Below, one piece after another: positions 50,126-61,000 of a DNA stretch of 64,000 bases. The stretch is taken from positions 106,349-170,348 of the forward strand of contig JALNQF010000096.1 of assembly GCA_028456385.1 (NCBI GenBank). Direction: 5' to 3'. Numbering within the stretch: position 1 is the stretch's first letter; the number at the start of each line of letters is the position of its first letter. The translations under genes were made by a program, and so were the position numbers. The notes below the pieces were generated by a model. That model ran no database searches. It saw nothing but the letters and a program-made list of their open reading frames with translations, and was not told where the DNA came from. The DNA is from Ophiosphaerella korrae. Lineage: Eukaryota > Ascomycota > Dothideomycetes > Pleosporales > Phaeosphaeriaceae.

Positions 50126-50566
50126 TATAATAGGTGTTACTAAGGTTAACTTCCTAATACCTAAGAGTTATTAGTAGATTAAAAGGTAATAACAAAAGCT
50201 CGTATAGTAATCTATAATATACTAAAAATAATAGGGGATGTTTTGTAACTATCTTAATATTATCGCTTGTAGTTAATAATTAAATTGCTAATACTATCCT
50301 AATAATGCGTATTGTTACTAACTAAATACCTAAGCTTTTTAGCTAGATTTATGCTTTGTATTTACTAAGATCGCGAATTATAAATTTATTACGTGTTTAG
50401 CTTTATACTTTGTATTTACTAAGATTGCGAATTGTAAATTTATTACGTATCCTTATTATAGTTAGTCTCTTAATCTAGTTTGTTACTCTATAGGTTATGT
50501 GTGTTGTTGTTATCTATAGTAGAGCTAATTAGTTTAAATTAGTTTCTTCTTATTATAGCTATAATA
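50126..50566 (-). repeat. Element III 5' LTR (right)
   Basis: Direct copy of 43535-43975, 441 bp. Sense end TATTATAGCT, the mutated TGTTATAGCT. Confidence 0.9.
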
Positions 50567-50571
50567 AAAAT

Positions 50572-51539
50572 ACTAAGGTATACTTTAAGTTCTATATAAG
50601 CCTACTAGAACTAGCTAAGCTAAAAATACTAGTATAGTAATAATTCTAATATTAGAAAGAGGAAGAAAACGAGTTTAAAGTTAAAGACCTATAAAGATAT
50701 TAAGAAATAGGACGTAACGCTTTCTAAAGTATATAGTTTCTCTAAGAGTAGCTAGTAAAATAGAAAGGCTACTTAGTAAGTAAAAATATATAAGAACCTA
50801 AAGCTAATTTATAGAATTATTAGTAGATACTTAAAAAAGTAAGGAATAAGTATAATATACTAGGATATATAAGATATACAAAGCTATAGCTTAGATATAA
50901 TAGATATATTAGTAGAAAGAAGTTTTATAATAAACCTAACTATATAAAGCTTATAAAGCGCCCTTAGTTATAATAAACTTATCTAATAAGCTAATAGTAG
51001 ACTAGATAGTAGAAGAAGAGGTAATATTAATAGTAGTAGTAAAATAGTTAAGAACTTACACTAAAACCTTATTACTTTCTTACTCTAACTTTATTACTAG
51101 GTATAAGGCCTTACGACAAGTACGCTCTTTAGTAGATTTTAATTTTTTCTTATTACGTAGTAAATAAGTAATAATAATAATAAGAAGTTTTTTAGTATTA
51201 TTAACCTTTTTATAGAACTCTTTACAAGTTTAATTAAGAGACTCCTAGGTTATACTAACGTAAGAACGCCTTATACAAGTATACTTAGTATACTTTAGAG
51301 TAGAATCTAGTATAACAAAATAAAGAATACTTTAGAGAGAATAATATAGATAAGGTATTTTAGAAATATAGTTTATAGTAAAGATTTCTAATAAGAGATA
51401 AAGTCTATAGGACTATACAAGAGGTAATATTATAGTAGGATAGTTTTTAACTAGAAAGTAGGGTAAACTACTTATAAGCTAGACTTAGCTAATAGAGGCC
51501 TAGGCCTAAGGATAGACCTAGTATAAGAAAGGGAGATAG
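50572..51539 (+). pseudogene. Element B pol 3' end with chromodomain
   Basis: The integrase tail resumes at 50572. At 50656-50830 the reading EEENEFKVKDL and then LVK*KGYLVSKNI*EPKANL (stars are TAG) matches a chromodomain: LVKWKGYxxxENTWEPxxNL with both Trp codons turned to TAG. Chromodomains in chromoviruses steer integration to methylated-histone chromatin. After it come about 700 bp without a recognised domain, then the polypurine tract. Confidence 0.82.
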
Positions 51540-51982
51540 TATTATAATACTAAGTAGTAGGTAAGCTATTATATTTTACGTAATTAGGCTAAGTAATATA
51601 GCGTAGTAGAATACGTAACTATTTAGTAGTAAACGCTCTAGAGTAAACACTCTAGAGTAAACGCTCTAGAATAAGCGCTCTAGAGTAAACGCTCTAGAGT
51701 AAGCGCTTAGGAATAAACGCTAAATAGTAAGTATATAGGAACGTTAATAGACCTTTATAGACTATTATATTTAATCTCTTCTTTACCTCTTATCTTAATA
51801 GAGTATTATAACTAATACATTAATTAGATTCTTATCTATCTATTAATACTTATATACTTTGTAATACTCTAATAAGAGCTAACTATTAATTAAGTTAAGT
51901 AACTAACTTATTTATTAACCTCGCCTATCTTATAGAAGCCTACTTGCCCTTATTACTCTTACTTAGTTCTAAGGACTTAATA
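51540..51982 (+). repeat. Element B right LTR
   Basis: Direct copy of 38151-38593 with the 14-bp array at 51628-51725. Confidence 0.92.
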
Positions 51983-51987
51983 CTTAA

Positions 51988-52128
51988 CTACTACCTAATT
52001 AGTTCTATCTAACCTATAACTACTTAGAAGTACTTTACCTCCTTTCTTAGTTATACTTTCTACTATCGTGTTAGCTTAGACTATACGCTACTTACGCTTT
52101 ACTTTTTTTAATAACTAGATTAGTAAAG
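51988..52128 (-). pseudogene. Element II gag 5' end
   Basis: Short remainder of element II between B and its 5' LTR; matches 49990-50125 of element III. Confidence 0.75.
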
Positions 52129-52569
52129 TATAATAAAGTCTCTTATTATTAACTATAAGTAACTACTAAGAGAGGTTTAGTAAATTAAAAGTTAATAATA
52201 CAAGTATATATTATAATTAGATAATAAGCTTATAAATAAAATAATAATTCCTAAGAGGTAATATTAAAGTATTATTGCTTGTAGTTAAATATTAGATTAC
52301 TAATATAATTCTAATAATACGCATTACTACTAATTATATACTTAATATTTTTCCTAGCTTTATAGCTTAATATTTACTAAGATTACAAATTTATAAAGTA
52401 GCTTTATAACTTTATATTTACTAAGATTATAAATTTATAAAGTTATTACATGTTCTAATTATAACTAACTTCCTATTTAAGGTTGTTACTCTACTTATCC
52501 TATACTTCGTTATTACTTATATTAGGGCTAATTAGTTTTATCTCGATTTCTCTTGTTATAGCTATAATA
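52129..52569 (-). repeat. Element II 5' LTR (right)
   Basis: Direct copy of 31803-32245, 441 bp, including the tandem pair at about 52373-52445. Confidence 0.9.
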
Positions 52570-52574
52570 TAAAG

Positions 52575-52712
52575 CTTAGTTACTAGAGATATAGATACTT
52601 AACTAGACTTATATATACGTAAACGTAGAGCTCTTAGAGCTTAAAGAAGTAAAAGGTGTACTTCTTATTAAATACTTCTTATACGTAGTAGTAAAGTATA
52701 AGCTAAAATAAG
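52575..52712. other. Target DNA between elements II and IV
   Basis: Continues 31273-31797 once element II is removed. Not identified. Confidence 0.4.
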
Positions 52713-52717
52713 CTTAA

Positions 52718-53164
52718 TATAATAGGTGTACTAAGGTTAACTTCCTAGTAACCTAAAGGTTATTAGTAGATTAAGAAGTAATAACAAAAGCTTATATTAT
52801 AATTAAGTAATAACTATAAATAATAGTTGATTTATGTATATAATGTTAAGTATTAGCGTTCTAGGTTAGAGATTAGATTACTAATACTATCCTAATAACG
52901 TGTATTCCTACTAATTATATATTCCTACTAATCTATAATCTATTACTTGTATTTATTCTTAGTAACTATAGATTATAGATTACTAATCTATTAATCTATA
53001 ATTGTTTTCTATCTATACACTTAATAGATTAGGGGATTACCTACGTGTCTTAATTATAAGTAGTTTCCTAATTAAGGTTATTACCTTACTTATCTTATAC
53101 TTTGTTAGTACCTAAGTTAAGACTAATTAGTTTTATCTCGATTTCTCTTGTTACGCCTATAACA
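52718..53164 (-). repeat. Element IV 3' LTR
   Basis: 447 bp, inner end CCTATAACA, followed by the reversed polypurine tract CTATCTTCCCCTCTAGG. Its middle carries the TAGATTATAGATTA-type palindromic block of element I (52928-53035), not the tandem pair of II and III. Confidence 0.85.
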
Positions 53165-56100
53165 CTATCTTCCCCTCTAGGTAGGTTCTAGTTTATCTAT
53201 CCTAAGGTTAGTATTATTAATCTAGTTTCTTTGTTAATATAGAGTTCTTTATCCTCTCCTATACTTACTAAATCTACTTTTTATTATATCTAATTAGTAG
53301 ATCGTATATTACGCTATAGTATTATAATATTTCTATATTCTTGTTATAAGTCTATAAACCCTCTATTAGTTTATCTTTCTTTAAAGTATAGTAAGGCCTA
53401 TAAAGCGTATATTTATGCTAATACTTACTTGTCTTATAATCTATCTAGTATATCTATAGTAGAGTATAAGTTAAGGATACTTATTTGTGCGTCTATACTT
53501 ATATATAATAAGGAGAGCTATTAACTACGCTTAAGAAAAACTATTATTATAGATTATAGAAGCTAAAAAGGAGAGTAAGCAACTCTATAAAGTCTCTCGT
53601 TGTACGCTAGAGAAGTATTAGTCTTAATTTCTTAATAATTAGATATAGTTATCTAATAACTAAGCCTATTTATCTTATCTTTATAAGATAAAGGCCTTAA
53701 ATAATAAGAAGTCTATTAAATAGTCTACTCTTCTAGAATCTAAGCTTAATTTTAAGGATATAGTAGAGGCTACTCTAGTTCCTATTACGCTAGGCGATTC
53801 TAACGCCTCTCTATCTATTATTAATAGTACTATTCCTCTTAGTTTACTACTAGGTGTTCTAGAAGGTTTTAACTTTAGAATTCCTCTAGTTTCTTAAAGT
53901 AGTTAAGGTTATCTCCTAGTTTCTATATATCTTCTTATAGTTGCCCTTTTTTATCTATACTTATCTATTTTACTAAGTAGTAGTTTCTTCTATTATAAAA
54001 CTAGTATTATAGGATTTCTTTAACTTCTTATTCTTTTTATTCTCTATACGTATCTACTTTATATACTAGTAGTTCTATATTTTATAGTACTATCTTAAGT
54101 AGCGCTATATAGAAAGTTAGGTATATCCTTATCTTATTTAGTAGCTTTAGTTTAAATATAACTAGTATAACTTCTTTCTTAATTTTATAAAGTCCTATTT
54201 TAACGTAGTCTAGTTTTAGACTTAGTTATTTACTCTTAATATTTTTCTATACTAACTATACTTTTTCTCTCTCTCTAAATTAAGGTCTCTATTTATACTT
54301 CTTATTATAGTATTTTACTATTTAATTATATAAGAACTCTACGTCCTATCTTAATTAATTATATATATTTCTAAGTCTATTAGTAAAGTTTTCTCCTCTT
54401 AAGGACTAAGATATCTAGGTTCTTAGTATTCTATATATATTAGAGTTAAATCTATAGTTTATAAAGAAGAGTAATACTCTTATTACTATATTCTTTACGC
54501 TATTGTATACTAACTATACTATAAGTAATAGCTGTACCTAATTGTTCTAGTTATAGTTAAAGTAGTATCTTAAGTACTATTCTACTATCTAATTTATTTA
54601 TTCTAATTATCTATCTATTTATAGGTAATATACTATAGATATTACGTATTATATTCCTAATTACGCTATTATTATTCTCTATAGTTTTAATATAAATCTT
54701 ATATCTCTATCTATAATAATCTTATCTAGTAGTCTATATTAACTAATTATAGTTCCTAGGACCTAGTATATAGTAACCTCTATCCTACTTTTCTCTTTAT
54801 ATAGTTTAAAGTATAAGTACTTTATAAGTTTATCTACTATTATTAGGATTCTATTATACTTAACTCCTAATATTAGGTCTTTTAACTTAGGTAGCTTTGT
54901 AATAAAGTCTATTGTAATAACTCTTTATAGTTATTCTAGTACTTTTACTAGTTATAGTATCTTATATAGTACGTATCTATTGTATTTATTTCTTTAGTAT
55001 TCTATATAGTCTCTAAGTACTTCTATTACTAGTTATCTTACTTTTAGGATATAGTAGTCCTATAATAGCCTATCTAGGGTTTTATTAATCTCTTAGTATC
55101 TATACGCTAGTAGTTTGTAGAATTGTTGTATAAATTCTCTCTAAATCTTCTTAGAGATATATATCCTTTTATATACTTATATAAATCCTTCTTAGATTTC
55201 TAGTTTTTCTATTTCTTTAGATACTTCTTACGTTATTTTCTAAATCTATTTATCTAGCTTACTACTCTTTCTCTTAAGTATTATAGCTATTTTAGGTATA
55301 TTTAAGATTAAATATCCTTCTTTATTCTTAACTAAAACTATACTAGTAGTACTTACTTCTTCTTTTAAGTCTAGTCTTCTACTAAGGGCGTCTATAAATT
55401 AGTTATCTTTACCCTTTATATATATAATTTCTAAGTTAAACGTTAATAGGAATTCCTACTATCTTATATATTATTGTAATAGTTCTTTATTTATTATAAA
55501 TTTTATAAGATTCTTATAGTCTATATAAACCTTTATTTAGTACTTTACTCTTTATAAGTATACTCTCTATTATTTAAATACTTTATAGATTACTAGTATT
55601 TCTTTATTATAGATTAGGTAGTTAAGCTCTACTAACTTTATCTTCTTAGAGAAGTATTTAACTAAGTATTTCTTTTTAGTCTTTAGGTCTTTTTATATTA
55701 GTACTATTCTATAGACTAAGTTAGATGCGTCTATTTTTACTATTACTAGTAGGTCTAGGTTATATATTCTAATAACTAGGTTTTTTATAAACTTTCTCTT
55801 AATTTTCTTATATACTTTATCGTATTCCTTAGTCTATTTAAATAGTGTATCTTTCTTTATAAGTCTTATAATTAGTTCTATATCTTTAAACTATCTTACT
55901 ATTAGTTTTCTATAAAAGTTTACTAACCTATAAAATTATTATACCTCTTTTAGGTTCTTTAGTGTTAGCTATTTGTTAATTAACTTAATTTTTTCTAGGT
56001 CTATCTTAATATTTCCTAGTTCTATAATAAACCTAAGGAAATCTATTTCTTTTATATAGAACTTGTATTTTCTTATTTTAAGAAATAATTTACTTTCTAC

Positions 56101-57749
56101 TAGCTTTTCTAGCACTTTATATATAAATTGTTTATATTCTTCTTCTATTTCTAAGAATATAAAGATATTGTCTAAGTATATAAATATAAATACGTCTAAG
56201 TACTCTCTTAGTACTATATTAATTCTTTCTTAGAATGTAGCTAGTGCGTTTATTAGTCTAAAAGGTATAACTAAGTATTTATATAGTCTCTATTATATCT
56301 AGAATACTATTTTCTATTTATTACCTTTCTTAATTCTAATCTAGTAGTAAGCGTTCTAGATATCTAACTTTATAAAGATTATTACTCTTTATAGTTTGTT
56401 TTATATTACGTCTATCTATAGTAGAAGGTATTAGTTCTTATTTATAACTACGTTAGTTTTTCTAAAGTCTATATAGGGCCTTTTTTTATTTTTTTATTTT
56501 TTATCTACGAATATAAGTCTATATACTACTAAGGATTTAGATTCTCTTATCTATTCTTTTTTTATTACGTTGTAAATAAATATTTATTTAATTTTAAACT
56601 TCTCTTCTATTTTTTAGTAGACTAGGCTCTATCTTACGTCTTTTCCTTCTTCTATTTCTATCGCTAAGTCCTATAGCTAATATTCTAGAAATTAATCTTT
56701 AGGCTCTATAAGCTATTTTTCTTATTTCTTATATTCTTCTAGGAATTCTCCCTTATAGGTATTTATATTAGCCTTTAATATATCTATTCTATAGTAATTG
56801 ATTTTTCCTATTCTCTAATTAATATATAGGTTAGTTATCTATAACTATAGTATACCTAGTATTATATCTTGTTTATTATTAATTATTATTATATCTATAA
56901 CTATATTCTTAATTGTTATTCCTTCTATTTTAAGCGTAGAGGAAACTATCTTAAACCTAATAGGTTCTTAGAATAGTTTCCCTTTAATTATACTTTGTTG
57001 TTAAGAGTACTTCTTTATTATATAATATATTCCTTATATTTTTATAAACTTCTTTAATATAAAGTTCTTTGTAGCTCTACTATTAATTATTAATTATACT
57101 TTCTTTCTTTAGTATATACCTATTTTTATAATATATAAGCCTCTTATACTTTCTAGTTGTTTTTACTTAGGTAATTTTATAAATTATCTATCTTTCTAGA
57201 GCTATAGCCTTACTTTAAGTTTATATTCTTTATATTTTAGATATTTATTATATATATATTTGTACTATAGTCTTCCTTAGACGTATTTCTTAGATAATTT
57301 TAGTTTAAGCCTTACTCCTACGTAACTTTCTTCTAGGATTATTTTTTATTCTTAGATATCTTCTACTAGAATTACTCTTATATTATTATAGCCTCTTCTC
57401 TTTATAGGCTATACTTTATTATTTACTTTAAGGTTTCTATATATAATATAATTCTTATCTAGGTATAATATCTATAATACTTTAAAATATACTAGATACT
57501 TTAGATCTATTATCTTGTTATCTCCTTCCTAGTATTTATTTTTTCTAGGTATATCTATAGTTAAGACGTAGTATACTACTAGTACTCTTAGTATATAGGC
57601 TTTATTAGTCTATTACGTTTTTTTTATAAAGAATTACTACTCTCTTTATATAAGTATTCTTTTTACTATAACTATATATTACTTTATCTATTCTTAGAAT
57701 AGTATAAACTTTATTTCTTTAGGATTATATTCTTTCTAGTCTTTATACG
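53165..57749 (-). pseudogene. Element IV pol relic
   Basis: Minus strand: integrase about 53900-55000, RNase H about 55550, reverse transcriptase about 56000-56500 with YLDN at 56166-56177, and protease/gag border cut at 57749. Stop-filled. Confidence 0.8.
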
Positions 57750-57778
57750 CTTCCTATTATAGGTACTTTTCTCTCTAC

Positions 57779-57826
57779 CTAAAACCTCTCTTTAAGCCTC
57801 TCTCTTTAAACCTCCCTTTAAGCTCT
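57779..57826 (+). repeat. C-rich tandem units in the element V LTR
   Basis: Three to four degenerate units of about 14 bp of the type TTAAACCTCTCT. The C residues lie in CpC and CpT contexts, which RIP spares. Confidence 0.5.
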
Positions 57827-58099
57827 TTAGGCACCCCTAGGATTACTCTTAGAGCTACTTAGGATTACGTACACTCTTTAGATATATAAACACCTTTATA
57901 AGCCTATAAATCTTTTAAGGATTTATCTTACTTTATTAATATACCTATTATTCTATTATATCTAACTCCTACTAAATACTCTTTACAATTTAAATCCTTC
58001 TTACTCTAACTAAGAAGTAGTTATTAGATTAAATTTATTATAACTAATTAAAGAGTTATATATAGTAGCTAGTTAGCCTAGTAAAGCCTCTCTAAAACT

Positions 58100-61000
58100 A
58101 ACTTACTATCTCTCTAAGATATAGAGGCTAGTAACGTAGTTATAAATAGCTTATTATCTAATAAGCTCTTACTACTCTAAGAGAACGCCTTAGAGTAAGT
58201 AATAGACCCTATACCCCTTCTAAAGAGAATAGGGAGTAACACTACTCTCTTAGGAAGAGCTTTATTAGAGCTAATAGAAGAAACTCTATAGTAGTTTGTT
58301 TAAAAATTAATAAACGCTTTATTTAAAGTATAAAGTAATAGTTCCTTACTTAAAGTAATTATAAAGTTAGAGGACTAAGTTAATATAGTATTATATATAC
58401 TACTAGGTACTAGTAGTAGTAGAACTACTATAGGCTACCCTAGAGTAGCCTATAATAATATAGGCAAACTTATAGGTATACTTAATAAAGTACTACTAAG
58501 ACCTAAGTTAAGCTTTAAAAAGTAATAACCTACGCTATAATAGGTGTAAACCTAGGCTAAAAATATAGAAACTACTTTTAGATTAGTTTAAGCTCTAGAA
58601 GATACTAATACAAGACTCTATTAGGTATTAAATATAATCTAATATAATATCTATTATAAACTACTATAATAGAAGATTAATAATAAAGTTATTTAGACCT
58701 AGGATAGATTAAAGGTAGAATAGCGCTAGCTAGTCTAGGACCTAGTATTAACAAAGTTTTAAAACTACTCTAAGTTCTAGAACTATTAATAGTATAGTAG
58801 TAATAGCGTTAATTCCTTCTTACTATATCTACGCAAGAAAGAAGCTATCCTCCCTAATATATTTATTAAGCTTAATAATAACAATAAACTAAAGATTTTA
58901 TATATCTAGTTAAAGATACCTAAAGCGTATTAAACTAAGCTCTAACGTAATAGAAGTTTAAATAACGTTAGCTCTTAGAAAGACTTTAAAAGAGTACTTT
59001 AAAATATAGAAATAGTAGTTACTATAACTAGACTAAAGGTAGTATATAATATAAGCAAAGATAGATCTACTTAATCCTAATTAAATCCTTATAAGAGAAA
59101 ACGTCTAGTACTTACCTAAGAGTATAAAGTACTTAATAAAAGACAAGATTAGTAGAAGTCCTAACTTTTACCTAGGGGCAAACTAATAAAGGACTAGTAG
59201 TAGCCTAGTTCTTTAGCTAAAAAGCTAGAAGAAGAAAGGGTTAGTAACTAGAAAGGACACTAAAAGCTCTACTAGAAGAATAAAGATTTTAAATTAGAGA
59301 AACCTTAATTTAAAAATAAAAACCTAGAGTTAAGAAAAGAGAAGCCCTAGTTGCTAACCTTTCTTACTAGTAATTAGGGTAAGAAATAAAAAGAGAATAT
59401 TTAAAGATTATAGTTAATATAGTTATACTTACTCTTAGGAAAACTCTAGTAGTATTCTAGGCCCTTTATAATTTAGGCGTAGAGGTAAACCTAATTAATA
59501 AAGAAAGCGCTAAACTCTTAGTATACCTAAATATAAAGATAAAGGGTATCTCTATAACTATATTTTTAAATAATATATAACTAGCTATTTATATAGTATA
59601 TAATCTTATAGTTATATATAAAGATAATAAAAGAATTAAGTATAATATTAGTCTTTAATACTTTTTAGAAGTAAGCTTTAGTAGTTATAACTTTATCTTA
59701 AGGTACTTATAGCTAAGAGAGGCTAACCTATAGATTAGATTTCTATTAGGTACCTTCTAATAGTAGCTAAAAGAGTTAAAAGATAAAAGAATAACTTTAG
59801 TAAGTACTTAAGAGCTATTTAATAATATTACGCTAAGAGAATAAGTATATATCTTCTATCCTAATAGGCTCGTCTATATAGTACTAAATAAAGAACTAAG
59901 AGACGTAGTTGCTTAGGATATTTATTAGTCTACTACTAGGCTACTATTAGGAGAGCCTAGTAGACTATTAATATAGAAGGGACCTAGTAGGAATACTATT
60001 ATAGATACTACCTAGTACTATAAGTAAGGTCTACTCTAGCTAAAAAATACTATAAATAAGATTATTAATTATATAAGATATTGTATTAAGGATACGCTAT
60101 TACTATTATAGCTACTAGAAGAAATAATACAAAGGGTAGTAGTAAGCATATATTACAAAGATCCTAAATAGTTAAAACTACTAGTAAAGGAGGCCTAGAC
60201 CCCTTCTAATAATAGCTTAAAGGGCTACTAGTACGTAGATAACGCGTTTAATAAAGAAGAAATAATATATATTCTAAAAGAGCTATACTATAAGTAGTAT
60301 ATATTTAGTAAGAATTAGATAAAGATACTTACTCTTTATAGAGAATATAATTACGCTATAGAAATTAAAGAAAGTAAGAAGATCCTAAATATCTTAATAT
60401 ATAACCTATCTCGCTAAGAACTAGATATCTTTTAGGAATACTTTAATATAGCGCAAGAGAAGAGATAAATCTACTTAAGTAAATCTCTAGTAAGTACTCT
60501 AATTCTCTTTATTCTAAAGTTAGATAGTACTCTTTATCTCTATATAGACTATAGAGGCCTAAATAAGATTATAATTAAAGATAAAAACCTAATCTCTCTT
60601 ATAAGTAAGATATTAAATTAACTATCTAAAGTAAAAATCTTCTTAAAGCTTAACTTTTATAACGCCTATTATAGGCTACGTATTAAGAAAGGCGATAAGT
60701 AGAAGATAGTATTTAAAACAAGATATAGTTATTTTAAATATCTTACTATACTATTTAGTTTAGTAAATATACCTATAACCTTTTAGTCCTATATCTACTA
60801 TACCCTTAGAGGGCTAGTTAACTATATCTACGTCGTCTACTTAGATAATATCCTTATATACTCTAAAAATAAAGAGGATTATATTACTTATATTAAAGAA
60901 GTACTAGATAGACTTATTAAATAGGGACTCTACTACAAGGTAAGTAAATATACCTTTAATACTAAATTAGTTAAGTTCCTAGGCTATATTATTACTCTAG

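Larger units (their letters stand above)
43535..50566 (-). mobile_element. Element III: Ty3/gypsy, minus strand, innermost in the nest
   Basis: 7,032 bp, 441-bp LTRs, target duplication AAAAT at 43530-43534 and 50567-50571. The outer left end keeps TG (TGTAATAGG). Same family as I, II and IV. It is the youngest of the nest by position and keeps more TG/CA than the 9-24 kb stretch. Confidence 0.93.
38151..51982 (+). mobile_element. Element B: Ty3/gypsy chromovirus inserted in II and split by III
   Basis: 443-bp LTRs at 38151-38593 and 51540-51982; target duplication CTTAA at 38146-38150 and 51983-51987; polypurine tract at 51526-51539. Its own sequence is 38151-43534 plus 50572-51982, about 6.8 kb. 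Pol reads through cleanly when the insert is skipped: LELPKN before and YFKFYISLLELA after give the usual integrase tail. Confidence 0.92.
31803..52569 (-). mobile_element. Element II: Ty3/gypsy, minus strand, split by element B
   Basis: The outer layer of a three-level nest. LTRs are 31803-32245 and 52129-52569; the target duplication TAAAG is at 31798-31802 and 52570-52574. Without the insert its own sequence is 31803-38150 plus 51988-52569, about 6.9 kb, the size of element I. Continuity across the insert is confirmed by element III, whose uninterrupted sequence at 49960-50120 matches 38120-38150 followed by 51988-52128. Confidence 0.92.
52718..57754 (-). mobile_element. Element IV: Ty3/gypsy, minus strand, interrupted by element V
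   Basis: The left (3') LTR and most of pol are present. Likely duplication CTTAA at 52713-52717; its partner is outside the window. Similarity to III ends at 57749-57754, where element V starts. The missing gag and 5' LTR should lie beyond the right edge of the window. Confidence 0.8.
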
